DNA of 64,000 nucleotides from Larix kaempferi (Eukaryota > Streptophyta > Pinopsida > Pinales > Pinaceae): the NCBI GenBank assembly GCA_027924585.1, contig BSBM01000232.1:27056501-27120500 (forward strand), read 5' to 3'. A program made the translations under genes and the position numbers. Below are positions 1 to 12,401 of this stretch, piece after piece (the first letter of the stretch is position 1; every line of letters begins with the position of its first letter). The notes below the pieces were generated by a model. That model was not told the DNA's origin. It was given only the letters and a program-made list of their open reading frames with translations, and searched no databases.

Positions 1-1142
1 TAGATTCACTTTTACTTGAGATATCTGTTTGGGTTACATTGGTCATCAAACATCAATTATTATCCATATTTCTGAAAAACTGTGCATGAACATAAGAAAT
101 CTACCAGAAACTTTGCATGTCTAAAAGAAGCTCATAAACCTCTAACTCTCCTTCAGTTAGGATATTCATCGAACTGAAAGATAGCATAGTGAGCATCCTG
201 CATTGTATGGTTCATTTTGTTTTCGAGTCAAAACACCATCAGTTTCACTTCCACTCCTGAGACTAAGCAAACTTCCACTAAAAATTGGCGCTTAATTTAA
301 AATTGACAAACTTTTGATTTTCATATCATCAACAAGTTTAGGTTAGTTCCCTAGATTAGGTTTGGAGAGTTAACACTCCTGGGCTGCAAAACTTTGAAAC
401 TAGCATTGATTAAAGAGAGTAAATCCATTAGTAGCAAAAAACGCTTTTTGGGAAAGTGCTTCTGAAACATGCATCAAGCACGAGGTCAATCTGGATAAGT
501 AAGGATGGTTCCTCCTTCTTGCCTATTTAGCGGGACATGAGCTTATCGAGGGGATTCTATGTTCAGTGACAAGTCCTCGGGGTGACATCACTGTTTCTAG
601 AGTTTCTGGTAATGAGAGTTGTCCTCGACTTACAACTGTTCCGCTCGATCGTCGATTGTGAAGTGATAACTTTAGTGGCTATTCCTAGGATATCACATAG
701 GATGTTGTGAGTGGGACACACTTGCAATACCTGAGATAGACTTTGGAACTTTTACTCCTTGGGAGGGTGAGTGGTCAGAAACCAACACTTGTATCCCTGG
801 CGATTAAAGTTTATTGTAACTGTTTCTCACACCTTCGCTCCTAGCAATTGTATGAGGACATGAAATCCCTCAGCAGCTACTAGTTTCGGAAGGCCCTACA
901 ATCCAGATTTTCACTGAGCTTCTGTTCTTTGGAAGAGTAGTTTGCTTGCTTGAAATCTCTAGGGAATTTTTACTTTGTGGACACTTTTCATTTTTTTGAG
1001 TCTAGACTGCCTTAGGATTGTTTGATTCAAACTATCATTTTAAACACATCCTTTTATCAACTTCTTAGAAGTGGATACTCTCCCAATCCGCTAATCATGG
1101 CGGCAGTGAGGTGAGTCACCATAAATTGAAGGCCCTACTATA
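1..1142 (+). other. Leader-like non-coding region of a decayed Ty3/gypsy element
   Basis: No open frame worth calling is present. The sequence lies directly upstream of the gag-like region and shares its strand. A TTGGCGC at 285-291 is placed as a very degenerate gypsy primer-binding site would be, and the preceding bases loosely resemble the end of the 3' LTR at 7740, so bases 1-284 could be the tail of the 5' LTR. This is weak and rests on short matches. Near 1110 a GTGAGT is followed 45 bases later by a TTGCAG, but that is too short for a plant intron. Confidence 0.3.
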
Positions 1143-3115
1143 TTGCAGAGACAGACACAAAAACCACATCCTAATGACTTGGAAATAGAACTGATTTTCA
1201 ACTCAATTAACATTGCTGGAGAAGAACAACATCAAATCAACACTGAGAATTCATCATCACATCACGAACTGAATACAGACATAGTTGATAATCTTACTCT
1301 AGTTGAGATTGAAACATTGAAACATCACACACATGCTCATGTAATGCCTCCTTTGATGAGTCTTTCAGAACCAGTTGTACTTACTATCCGTGAGTCACTG
1401 GGTGATATCAAACCTCTTTCTGAAAGTTTGCTTGACATGCACAATCCAACACAGGACCCCATGGCTTTCTCAAACATTGGTTTTCCATATGGTTTGGCTA
1501 ACCAGGGTCAACACACACAAGGAGTAAACCAGAGTCCTCATGGTATACAAAACACTTGTCCAAATTCTACTTCCGGGGGCAACCCTTCACCATGGAATGG
1601 TAATATTCCCAGCGGAAGCAATGAACTATGGAACATTTATGCCAATTGGGGCTATGCTCCTCAGATTAGTGGAAATGCCCCGGGGGGTTATCCTCCGAAT
1701 TATCCTAGCACAATGCCTAGTGGAAATCTACCTATCAACCCCATTCCGCCATGGAGTGGGGAGGTTTAAGGAAGTATCCAATCTTCTTGGGGCCCACCTT
1801 CGTGAGGAAATCAACCTTGGAATGCTAATCTAAACCAAGGAAACATTCAATGGAGTGGTCCGATTACAACTAGTAACCAATCTCATTGGGGCCCACCCCC
1901 ACAAGGGGGCAATCCACCCATGAATCCTATCCAGCAATGGAGTGGTAATGTTCCACCAAGTAATCAATCTCAATGGAACATACCCCCGCAAGGGGGCAAT
2001 CCACCCGTTAATCCTATCCATCCATGGAATGGTAATGTTCCACCAAGTAACCAATCTCAATGGAACATACCTCCACAAGGGGGCAATCCATACATGCAAC
2101 CTAGTTCACAACGGACTGGACAACATTCAGGAAGTAACCAATCTTTTTGGATGCCACCTCCACAAGGAGGAAGTCAACCTTGGAATGATTTTCAATACCA
2201 AGTTCAACCACCATGGTATGGTTGGGATCTGGAAATAACCAATATTCTTGGACCCCACCTCCGCAAGGAGGCAATCCACCCAATGGTCATGTTTCAGGAA
2301 GTAGCCAAACTTCTTGGGGTCAACCTCCGCAAAGGGGAAACCCACCTTGGAATTCTTATCACACCCAAGGACCACATAAATGGAGTGGTCAGGTTCTAGA
2401 AAGCAACCAACCCTTTTTAGGCCTAACCCCACAAGGGGGCAATCCAACCATGAACCCCATTCCACAATGGAGTGTTCAGGTTCTAGAAAATAACCAATCT
2501 TTTTGGAACCAACCTGCAAGACCTATGTTTGATCCAGCTAGGCTGCCACATGGACATCATGTCAATGGTATGACGGATTTCGTCAACCATCTTGAACAGA
2601 TTACCCCACATTCGGGACAAGTTTCTATTAAGAATTCACAACCCACAGCTGGCCAAGCAATGCAGGAACCTGCTAATCCTTCCAACAATTCTGACATCCT
2701 CATAGTCCCATCCATAGACCTTAGAGGAAAGAAGAAGAAGTACAAGAGTAAGCAAAATGATAACTCCGGGAAAAAAGATGCACCAACTATGCTTCAATGC
2801 GGTGGGCAACAACCCACTATTTTGACACCAGTAACCCCGCCAGGGGGCAACTAGCCAACCCCCCCGCAAGGGGGCAATGATCCTAATGCCAATGTCTTCA
2901 TGTGTGATCCTGAGATGAACATTCAAACAAGACTTGATTCTTATAATGTCTCTCCTAGTACATTGTATCAATTGGTATCACAGCCAAGTGGTTCTCTCTA
3001 CATTGAGAAACCAATCATAGACTTAGTACCACACCCCCCAAAGGTGTTCTACATAGAACAATGCATAATCCTAACACGTGAGCTGCTCAGAACGGTAATG
3101 TCCTTGAGGACCTAG
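1143..3115 (+). pseudogene. Decayed Ty3/gypsy gag-like region with P/Q/G/N/W tandem repeats
   Basis: The frame from 1143 stays readable through stops at 1767-1769 and 1803-1805. It shifts by one base near 2200-2230, then runs from 2213 through a stop at 2852-2854 to 3115. The first ~130 codons are unique sequence. After that come about ten imperfect repeats of roughly 30 residues, each built on PPQGGNPP, a W-S-G motif and SNQS-W. The unit is low complexity and likely disordered. Placement upstream of a retropepsin-like piece and the wording near 3100-3130 (EDLAQVP...MSALE) are familiar from plant gypsy gag-pro polyproteins. The repeat block itself is not a family I can name. It is a broken gag or gag-extension, not a host gene. 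Confidence 0.55.
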
Positions 3116-3552
3116 CTCAAGTACCATGTTCCATGTCGGCCTTGGAGGGATTGCAATGTCATTCTGCGCAAAGAAAGGAACTATTATCTACCATTGGTGT
3201 TGTTGATCCATCCGATGAGACTTTGATCACATCAGACATAAACCATTCAATATGTAGGATCCTTCCCGAAGTTGCTTTTCAGATTAAAGTAACGACTCAT
3301 GGTAAGACCATTTGTCTAACCATGGTGGATGAAGGGACCTCAACTTGTGTAATGTCATTTCCATGTTGGCAAGCATTTGGATCACCTCTATCTGTCGCAG
3401 AAGTTTCAAACCCAGCTACTCAAATAGCTTCAGCAGATTCAAATCAAAATCTTCCCTTGATGGAGGAATATGATTCGGTTACCTGGCCCATTCAGGTTGT
3501 GAGATCTCCCAGCTCACATGACTTCTTGGATTACATTTTTATCATCAAATGA
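3116..3552 (+). pseudogene. Retropepsin-like domain of a Ty3/gypsy element (broken)
   Basis: This frame is one base out of step with the upstream gag-like frame; the join lies at about 3116-3133. It encodes a stretch typical of plant gypsy aspartic proteases: an MSALE...LLSTIGVVDP linker followed by MVDEGTSTCVMSFPCW. The presumed catalytic aspartate is codon 3328-3330, and the motif reads D-E-G-T rather than the canonical D-S/T-G. The frame stops at 3552 and weakly related sequence continues to about 3700, where a solo LTR is inserted. No RT or integrase follows on the far side of that LTR. Assignment as protease is well supported; the clade (Athila/Tat-like) is a guess. Confidence 0.65.
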
Positions 3553-3702
3553 AGATATCCCTGGAGTTGTAAACATTTGGTTGCACCCACCTAAGGACAT
3601 CTTTTGTGGGGCCACCGGGAGCATACTTGATATAAATCTACCCAAGTATAGGAGCATGATTTGCATGTTCCTCGATCTTATTTGGTATATTTGGAAACTT
3701 GT

Positions 3703-5169
3703 TGTTGGCTGCTTTTGGACAGACCCGGGTTTTAATGAAGCGCAGCAACGAAACCCCTTGGCGCACTGGCCCTCTCGGCAACGAGCTGCGCAGCAGCTCG
3801 AGGTCTCACCCGAAGTGGCTATGGGGGGCTAAGGAATCAGATTTCCTTAACCTAGGCGATGCGAAGACTGTCCTTTCTTCCTCGACGATTCCTCAGAGCG
3901 GACTGCTCGGCTCTTCCGCAGACCCCTCGGCGTAGCTGCGCTGAACTCTCGCTCAACAGCCTAGCTGCGCGGCATCTCCGTTCCGCTGCACGGAGTGACT
4001 TATCCCCTGCGTCGGCGCTCTATATATCTTCTCTGCCCGTGCGCCCAGCGCAGTAATGCATTCCTCTATCGCTGCTGCGGCAGCGTTCTACAGATTCTTC
4101 GACACTTAACGATTATATTTACCACGGAAGCTTCGAGAACGGACTCATCATATTCATAAAGATAACGCAACATTCATAGCAACATACATTGAACACAGAT
4201 AACAACTCAGACATGCATTCACGCGATCACTACCATAACAACAAGACGTGAAGAATTCACCTCCTCGGGAAACCACGTCCGCGGGGAGTGTTTCATATAT
4301 TAACTCAAAGGGGACTTATACAATAATGCTGCGCACACAGCTGCAGCCTTAGATCTTTCCAGGAAACTCCACGCACACAGCTGGGAGCCCTTCTCTCAAT
4401 CTAGTCTCTTCCTCTACAGAGATTACAATAGTTCAGACGTCGTCTCAGACTGTCTGCAACTTGGGGATTAACTTCACGGTTATCCCAGCCCTAACTCTTG
4501 TCTTCTAACAACACAGTAGAAAACAATCCTCATACAAAATAAGCAACCTACCAACTAGCTTAGCTTATCTCAAACAGCTAACCTGCGTCTCAGCATCTAC
4601 AGAGAAAAAAAGGAAAAAACGGCTGGCTAACTGACTAACACATATATATAGGTGGCCATGACGGTCGCACCTTTACAAAACTGTGGGCCTTTCCCAACAG
4701 TAATCCCCAAAAACCCTGACCACGCACATGGCTAGGTGTACTGTAGGCGCCGCTTGCAGTCATGTCGCCGCTTCCTGTAGGTTCTGTGACTTTCGGCGCA
4801 GATTGCGGGTATGGGCGCCTTGTCCTTCGCCTTCAATGCTTTGGTCCGTTGCTCCTCCTTGATCCGAGCAACCATAACTTCTGTACTTAGCCTTAAATGA
4901 GGGTAGCTGAGCCCTCTAGTCCGTCGCTTTATTTATTATGGTAGCTGAGCTTTCTATTCAGCCACCTTCATTCTTCTATGACGTGCGCGCGAGCTCTGCG
5001 AGTTCCAGTCCGTAACCTGCGTTGAGCTCATCCATCTGGCACCGTACTGCGCACCTTTTCCCTTCTACCCAAAAATTGGTGTTTCTTCAAAATTAGCACT
5101 TTCCTTCAATACTTGTGCTTTTTCCTCAAAATTCGCAGCTTTACCATAGCTACAGCCTAGGCTCCAACA
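3703..5169 (-). mobile_element. Solo LTR inserted in the gypsy remnant
   Basis: The segment starts TGTTGG and ends CCAACA. It is flanked by CTTGT (3698-3702) and CTTGC (5170-5174), a 4-of-5 match expected for an aged target duplication. It is clearly richer in GC than both flanks and has no coding capacity. On the minus strand a TATA-like box (plus-strand 4641-4650) is followed by an untranslated-looking region. About 380 bases further on is a CCGCGGACGTGGTTTCCCGA-type R/U5 sequence that resembles plant LTRs, so the minus orientation is favoured. A second TATA-like string lies at about 4020 on the plus strand. No internal domain accompanies it, so it is best read as a solo LTR of about 1.47 kb. 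Confidence 0.6.
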
Positions 5170-5174
5170 CTTGC

Positions 5175-7037
5175 ATATAGGTTTAGGCCATCCTTTTGTG
5201 AAGATGCATTTGAACCTTTTGCAACCCAAACTTGCCATAGGGTCGAACCTGTTGGAAATTGGTGGGTCCTCCCTTCATATATGTATTTTCCACCATTCCG
5301 ACAACAGAGCCTACCAAACATGGGACACCCTAGTCAGCACCCCATTGCCATTTTGGTGCCCATACTGAGTTATTCTCATAGGCCCAGGAGCCCTATTAGT
5401 CCCATCATGACTTGGAGTTTGAGACCACATATTTCTCTTCATTCATTTCTAACCATATCCTGATGGGCTCCCAATTTTTTGTCATTTTACATAAGCTTGC
5501 GTTAAAATATCCACTTGAACATCCATACAAACCGCTTCGCTGCTTATTGCTTATGTTGCTTATTTGCCTGTATAGTCACTTTCTGTTACAAGATTCCTAT
5601 AAACCATTGCTTATGTATATTTGACCCATACCCAATGAGGAAACATCTGTAAGAGTGTACATAACTAGCTCAGCCCTTGTTTGCAATATGGATCTTTGCC
5701 TTGGCCTGACCCATGCCCTTGACATTTAGGCGCATGCCCTTGAGACACTCGTTTCCTCTAATGTATCATAGCATGCTTTATTCTTTTTTCAAGCTAATAA
5801 ATGAAAAAGGTTTAAAAAATTTGGAAAACACAAAAATCCAAAAAGGGAGAAACTTGAATCACTTCATCTTATAAACTTCGAAGAAAACGGCAATAGTCAG
5901 TCCTTGTCGCCCTTGAACACGGCACACAATATTGTATCCGCGGTCAATACACCATCTACATTTGCCTTAGGAAACTATACCGATATTTTGAACAGATCTC
6001 CACCGATGGGTTATCCTTCCCATCACCAATGGAGCTTTCGTTAATGCATCTGGCATTAGCGGATTTCATTAAGGTCAGTTACTCAAAGTCATATGTTGCC
6101 AAGTGTCCATTCTGTGTCGTGTTATGTGTTCAAGGGAAGTCCAAACCAAGTCGGCCAATCCTCAAATATTCCTGACCAATCATGTCGGCCTTCCTTGTGT
6201 CAGTATACAGTGTTGGATCTTGCAGTTCTACCAAATTATATCATACTATTGATCTTTGTTTCGTATCGGTTGATGTGGGATACATCAATGCCCTCCTTCC
6301 GATGGATCTATTCCTATTGACATCAAATCATCATCTAGGACATGGATCTAGAAACCCGAGAGTACCTTGGATCTTGCAGTCATTAGTGGCAGGTTTCCTC
6401 GCAAATGAGAGTGGGTATACATCAATGACCCCTGATTGTTTAATTCTACAAGTGTTTGACTTCAAAACATCTATTCACACTTGCTAGTTTGTACTCAGTA
6501 CCTTAGAGTCCATCATCATTATCGATGGGTCTCTTCGCATCTGTTAATGGTATACATCAATGATCGGTAATCAGATGGTGTTTTATTATGCTCGACATCA
6601 TATCACTTATTCGCATGATATAAACTCGTACTATTGTCGATTTGTATTGAAGACCTTGGGAAAAACAGTTTTATCACTCATCGATGCACTGCCCAAGCTG
6701 TGCAAGATTAGATTGCCATGTCAGAAGTTCAATAAAGACTTTGTTCTCGCACTCATCAAAGTGCATGTTTACATTTCAGAAAAATTTGCTTTTGACATGG
6801 ATCCACTATGTAAGGTTCGTGGCCATGCTTGTTTATTGCTGAGCATGGGTATGATCGCCTCAGGAAGATATTATATATTTGAGAAATTGCTATGTTTTGC
6901 AGGTGTGATCCTCAATCCTGCGCCTATGAGCTTTCTTTCCCTCATCCTTGCTTTGAACGATAAAGAGTATCAGTATACCGAGTATAAATTTCAGTAATGT
7001 ATTTCGGCCCTTAGCTCTCCTTCGGACCTCAAACATT
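5175..7037 (+). other. Unresolved 3' part of the decayed gypsy element
   Basis: This stretch joins the solo LTR to the polypurine tract of the 3' LTR. Several open frames of up to 145 codons occur (6560-6997 is the longest), but none shows RT, RNase H, integrase or envelope motifs. The phrases TTGGATCTTGCAGT and TATACATCAATG recur between 6200 and 6560, suggesting degenerate short repeats. It probably represents the 3' non-coding region of the element after loss of most of pol. Confidence 0.4.
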
Positions 7038-7043
7038 AGGGGG
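7038..7043 (+). other. Polypurine tract of gypsy element
   Basis: AGGGGG sits four bases before the TGTTAACA that opens the 3' LTR. This is the expected position of the plus-strand primer for reverse transcription. Confidence 0.55.
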
Positions 7044-7047
7044 CATC

Positions 7048-7740
7048 TGTTAACAATCAAATCAGCACCCCTAATCATGTGACAGGAGCAACATATGTTT
7101 ACCATGTACCCGCACCAGGAAGTCATGACACAAGTTCATTTAGAGACGAACCCTCTTTGAGAAATGCATTAAAATGCATTAATTGTGCTTAAAGCATTCT
7201 AAGTGGAGAAAAAAGCCTAAAAACTATTGAAAAGTGGGTTTTCAGTTGAAAATAATCAAAAATAAAGAAAATAAGCAATCCCACATGGAGAAGAAAGGCT
7301 TAAAGCTCATTTCCTAATGCTATATAAGAAAGGCATGGGAGGCATGGTAAAGGGTGATCAAAAGAGCAAAGGCATGCTGAGGAGATTCTGAAGGAAGAAA
7401 AGAGCTCCAATTCTTCAAGAACAAGGATAAAGGAAGGAGAACTTATCGCAAGGGAAGAGGCACTCACACCAAGATTCCTGGTAATCATGTATCTTCTCCA
7501 TTGTTTTAGCATGAATCGATTCAAGTTTCTTCCATTATAATGTTTAGATGTTGCTTGTATTGTGTGATTTAAACTTTTAAATGGCTGTAGATCTTAAATT
7601 TGCTTATCTTAATTGATGAATGAATCTAGATTTTAAGGTAACTTGTGATAATATGTTCATATCTGACGTAGAGACTCACCATCTCTTAGGAAGATAGTTA
7701 AACTAGTGTAGACTCAACCCTGCACTAAATACTGTTATCA
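7048..7740 (+). repeat. 3' LTR of the decayed Ty3/gypsy element
   Basis: The LTR opens TGTTAACA after a polypurine tract and plausibly closes at ...CTGTTATCA. It holds a TATATAAG box at 7321-7328. The sequence after the box is a purine-rich, non-coding R/U5-like region. The end at 7740 is chosen by the CA dinucleotide and the switch to very AT-rich DNA. No matching 5' copy is complete in the window, so the end is approximate. Confidence 0.55.
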
Positions 7741-8620
7741 ATGTTTTTTTATAATATTTTATTATTTTTAAAAAGAGACACGTATTAGCTCTAAGATGAG
7801 CACCGAAAGAATTATACATGATACATCTCCCCTTAATGGGGGAGTTACACATCTCCGTGGAATGCGCCTCCGCAATAAAAATATTTTAATTAAATGTTAT
7901 TCATCATTAATAAAAATATTTTAATAAAATTTCATTCGATAAAATATTAATGTATATAAAATATTAATGTATATAGAAGAATGTAGATTTTCACAATTTA
8001 TAATTTTGGTTGAGTTAGTTTCTAAAATAGACTATGTATAAATTTATATTAGTTGGACAAACAAATCTATACACAATTTATTCTAAAAACAAATTCAACT
8101 ATTAATTTATATAAAAATATTAATAGTAAAAATTTAGTAATTAAAATAATTTATATAAATTTATATTTTAGAAAAAGAAAACTTTTTCTTTTTCTATAAT
8201 GTTTATACATTTAAAAATATATAAATAATTTAGATAACATTTCTAACATATACAATACATAAATTACATATTTTATTATTTTAACAAATATTTCATACAA
8301 TTTACTTTAAAACCATTTTTATTCCATGTTAAGGCACTAATCGATTGATTAGTCAAACCTAGTTGACCTCTATTAATTTACATTTTTACACAAAAAAATT
8401 TACAAAGTTTAGACTTCTTCCAACAAGGATACAAGATATCTGGCGTCCACTACTGAAAGCTTCATTGAACAATATATGAGTCTACATGGACTGAAAACCA
8501 GGCAACCATGATAGTATAGCCATAGGAATCATAACAATGATGTCAAATGTGATTTCATATAGTCTAGCCACCGCAACCACCATCTTCCAAGCTATAGAAG
8601 ATTTCAGGAAAGGCTTCAGC
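7741..8620. other. AT-rich intergenic DNA
   Basis: Extremely AT-rich sequence with short local duplications, for example AAAATATTAATGTATATA repeated at about 7942-7975. No gene, LTR terminus or structured element was recognised. Confidence 0.6.
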
Positions 8621-8815
8621 ACTTGAGAAATTGATATCAAACCTCAGCCAGCCAGTATGAATGCGAGGAGACTAGTCACCAAATCTACCAATTCTATTTT
8701 AGTGAGTTGCAGCAGAAGTATTAGTGCTTGAGCAATTGATATCAAACCCCAGCCAGTTGGTATGAATGCGAGGAGACTAGTCACCAAATCTACCAATTCT
8801 AATTTAGTGAGCTAC
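8621..8815. repeat. 105-bp tandem duplication
   Basis: Two adjacent copies (from 8621 and from 8726) share most of their bases, including AATTGATATCAAAC and GAATGCGAGGAGACTAGTCA. The second copy is about 90 bases long. It has no coding potential. Confidence 0.75.
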
Positions 8816-11800
8816 AACTGCAACAAATGACCAAGGCTTGAATTGCACGGTAGTATACGTGTTGCTTGGTTGCATACTTATCATGAGCACGTAAAATTAC
8901 CATATGTATTGCAAGGACTACTGCTACATTGGAATGTACCTAAGGTAGTGAGTAGGCACATTAGCTCTGAGACAAGCAAAAAAAACTAGATTTTCCTCGA
9001 TTGAATTCTAGCACCTAGGGACCTTTCCAAATTTCCTCCCAAACAAACACAGGGTTGTAATAAATTCAATATGGATTGTAGCATGCACCTACTGGTCTAC
9101 AAAACATAAATCATAAAGGTTTAGAATCTATACATTTGACAGTGGCACACTCTTTGGGTGCATCACACCTGGGCCAACCCTTTGGCAAAGCCAAAGACTC
9201 TGAGGCAATAACCCCATGAATTATGTGGAACCTAATGGCTTTTGGTGTTGCATTGAGTGTATCTAGACCTTAGGTATATTGATTTAACTATCCTCAACAT
9301 TATATGGCTCTATTAGACTTGATAGACAAAGGTTTGACTGAAAATAAAATGACTATGTGCAAGATTCCAAACTTGGACTAGTGAAGAAGGTAATATCCAA
9401 ACAAATTCAAATGGTACTGGAATCTCCCTAATTTTTGTTTTGTGAGTGTGTATAGACTCAAATACCTCATACTTAGCCAACTGGACCTTCGGATCAAATT
9501 TTAGAATCAATGTTGACAATTAAATTCACCAAAACAGAAAACTAGTCAAATTTTCTCTACCATAGTGCATTTGTGAATTCAGTCCAATTCAAATGACTTC
9601 CAAAAGTTATGAATTATGAAACAAATGTGATAGATGAGGCCAACTACATGCTAATGAAAAACATCAAGCTTCGTTCAGATAATCAAAGGCGCATTTAATT
9701 GTCAATGAGAGCCAAACTTACAGTTTATCGAAGATTCACCAAAAATTGAAACTTAGAAGCAGTAGTAGTGTGATTGAGAGTAAGGAAGGAGTATTTTACT
9801 ATTGGATCAGATCAAGAAGCAAAACAAAAACATATTAAAACCACATGATACAGATGAACAACATATATAGTTCACAGGGGGTGCAATTGCTCAATCCTCC
9901 CTCTTCACTGGCCAAAATACACCACTCTTGAGACACTACTACTACTGGGCTCTTCAAATCAATCTTGAGATTCGACCACACCAGATTGTAGTTGATTTCA
10001 GACTTGCAATTAAAATCTAATGGAAGCATTAAAATCCATGGAAAGAAATGGATATCCTCTTCCTCAAACTCCAACAAAAGGATCTCTCAATCTTTCAGTT
10101 GGATCAACGAATGCAAGGGGCACACCACCCAAGCCTCTAAGATGCACAGAGCTCTCAAGATGAATTCTCAAAATGACAAAAGATATGAATGGATGTGTTC
10201 ATCCTCCTTTTATTAACTTTTGTAAGCTTTTATGCCTTCCTTTTAGAGCTTGCCATCTAGGAAATTCGAATTAGTAATGAGTGGAAGCTTCTTTGGCAAG
10301 TTGTTTTTTTCATTTTGGACCCACTTGCATCATGAATGTGCCCTCTCTAGACAAACTTAGAATCTGCATCTTTCCTAAGGCCTCTTGCTTGCTTTACTGC
10401 TTTTACTATTCCTTCTAGAGCCTTATCTTCAAAAATTTGGAAACATCCTGCCTTCTTGATTTGCTGTTGCTTTTCTTGATTTTCCTGTTTTTGGTTGCTT
10501 TTACTGCTTTTAGTTGCTTTCCTTCCAGATTTTTCCGAGGGAGACAACTCATCTACCTTATCCTCATCCTATGCGCCCTCTTGAGCCACCTAGGCATTTC
10601 CAACTCATCAAACAATTTATTAATAATTAAATATTTACAACTATGGACTACACTTCTTCGAGATCTAATTTAATTATTCAAAATAACCATAGTCAAAATT
10701 ATTTCCCTAACTAATTTAATTTTTCACTAGGGACCATGGGAATCTAAAGGGCTAGTGGTAGCTCCATGGTGCTATAAAAAATGGAGACATTACATACATA
10801 TATCCAAGAGAGTAGGTGTTGTTATGGAAAGTGTTCCTATGGCTGGGGTCAGGCCACCAATGTACTAGGGTGAACGACAGACATCTAAGGTTCTGCAAAT
10901 ACAAAATTAAGCAAAATGTTTAGGGTTTAAGAGGATGTGTACCTTACAACATAAGGTTGATACAAGCCTCTCCTAGAGTCCTCCTCTTGCTCTCCAATCG
11001 AGGAACCTACAAAACCATTCCAAAAACTTCCTTAAACCAATTTGACTACAAATATAAGATTGATATTCAAAAGAACATGAAATGTTGATATAATAAACAT
11101 CAATAAGTAATCAAAACTGAGATATACGTGAACATGGTGAATTGGAAAGGGCAGAATGTTTAATCTTTATTAATGAAAGAATCAAGTACATAATTATACC
11201 TTCCTTTAATCAAGGCACCTTGTGAAACCTTCAATTATGGATCTCTTGCTTCTCTCCTTCAAGAATCCCAACCTCCAAGCAATGCATTAGGGTTATATGG
11301 AAACTAGGGCACAAGCGAGGGAGATGAGAGTCAAAATTTCTATAGCACAACATTACAATGGACTAAGTCCCCTTTCATGGTCCCCTCTCCTTCTCTTATA
11401 TTGCAAAGGAAGAAGATAGGGTCAAGGAGGAAGTAGTTACAATCGAGGAGATGGTTCCAAAACCACCCAAACCACCCTTTTTTCGAGAATTATCATATTT
11501 TTTGGTAGTTTTTGAGGTACACGTTGGTGAACAAAGGAGCAAGGGCGTATAACATGCATGCGAACCATATGCCAACTACGTGTGGGTGAAAAAATGAGGA
11601 AAAACTGCCTTTTCTAGGGTTTTTCAGGAGGTGTTTTGGTCTCCAAATTTGTTCATAAGCTTCCTAACTATTGAATGGACCATGAATGAGGTAAGACCAT
11701 CTTATCGAGGTCCAAAATATGGCTCTTCTATCCCTAATGTCCTTTTTTGTGACTCACAGTGACCTCATGAAATGTCGCCATGCGACCAAAACATGTAAGT

Positions 11801-11834
11801 GTCGTCACGGATGGAGAAGTGCCAAATTTGGTTA
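8816..11834. other. Intergenic DNA without a recognised gene
   Basis: Only short unrelated open frames are present. The stretch 10740-11800 is less AT-rich and looks like decayed LTR or gene-flank sequence, but neither LTR termini nor a domain can be assigned. I see nothing else supportable. Confidence 0.5.
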
Positions 11835-12401
11835 TAACAGTAGGTATACACCAATGCTTTTGCTTCCACCTGAAATTCTAAGTTGGTAAACAACAACGTA
11901 CTGGAAAAAGAAAAAGTGAAGATCGAGTAGTATCTCTAAAACTAATCCCCATAGGCTTATGTTCTGTAAATGGTCACGCTCTTCACTCCACCGGACTTCC
12001 CAACATTGATCTGTTTTAGTTAAGATTTCACCCTTATACCATATATAGTTCATAAAATCATCAAAATCATCTACAGTTTTCAACCAATCAAATCCCAATG
12101 GGTCGAACAAAAATGGTGCCATGATCCATGATAGGACAAGAAACCAACTTGAGATGGTTAAAAGAATATAAACAAATGTATTTATCCTGAGAGCATTGTA
12201 TGATGCATAAATTATCAATAGTATCCCAAATTCAATAGCCTTCGCAAAATGATTGCGAGCATAAAGTCTGTAATTTTCCCAAAATATCTTATGCTGCACA
12301 ACAAAGCCACGCCCTGTAGCCCGATACTTTGCATCCCCATGAAGTATTGTTCAACCAAAATAGTGTGTACAAGTACCCATCAAGAAAGTGTAAAAAATGC
12401 T
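11835..12401 (-). pseudogene. Callose synthase (glucan synthase-like) C-terminal fragment
   Basis: On the minus strand about 185 codons match the C-terminal membrane region of plant callose synthases, plasma-membrane enzymes that make beta-1,3-glucan. In order are SIFYTF, GTCTHYFG, GDAKYRATGRGFVVQHKIF, ENYRLYARNHF, SSWFLVLSWIMAPFLF, FDWLKTVDDFDDF and FFFFQYVVVYQL...SKSIGVYLL. The family reads THYFGRT where this copy has a TGA (12351-12353), consistent with a CGA-to-TGA CpG transition. Several hydrophobic membrane segments remain visible. The catalytic domain and the very C-terminus are absent: homology ends at YLLL near 11835 and begins abruptly at 12401. Full-length family members are around 1,900 residues, so this is a small fragment, with no intron seen within it. 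Confidence 0.9.

Noticed and set aside
1090-1150. GTGAGT...TTGCAG as an intron
   Set aside because: About 45 bases apart, too short for a plant intron, with no exon evidence on the left.
6560-6997. 145-codon plus-strand frame in the old gypsy
   Set aside because: No motif and no codon pattern of a real gene; it begins and ends without context. Left as part of an unresolved region.
10740-11800. Possible decayed LTR
   Set aside because: Less AT-rich than its flanks, but no TG/CA ends, primer site or target duplication could be found.
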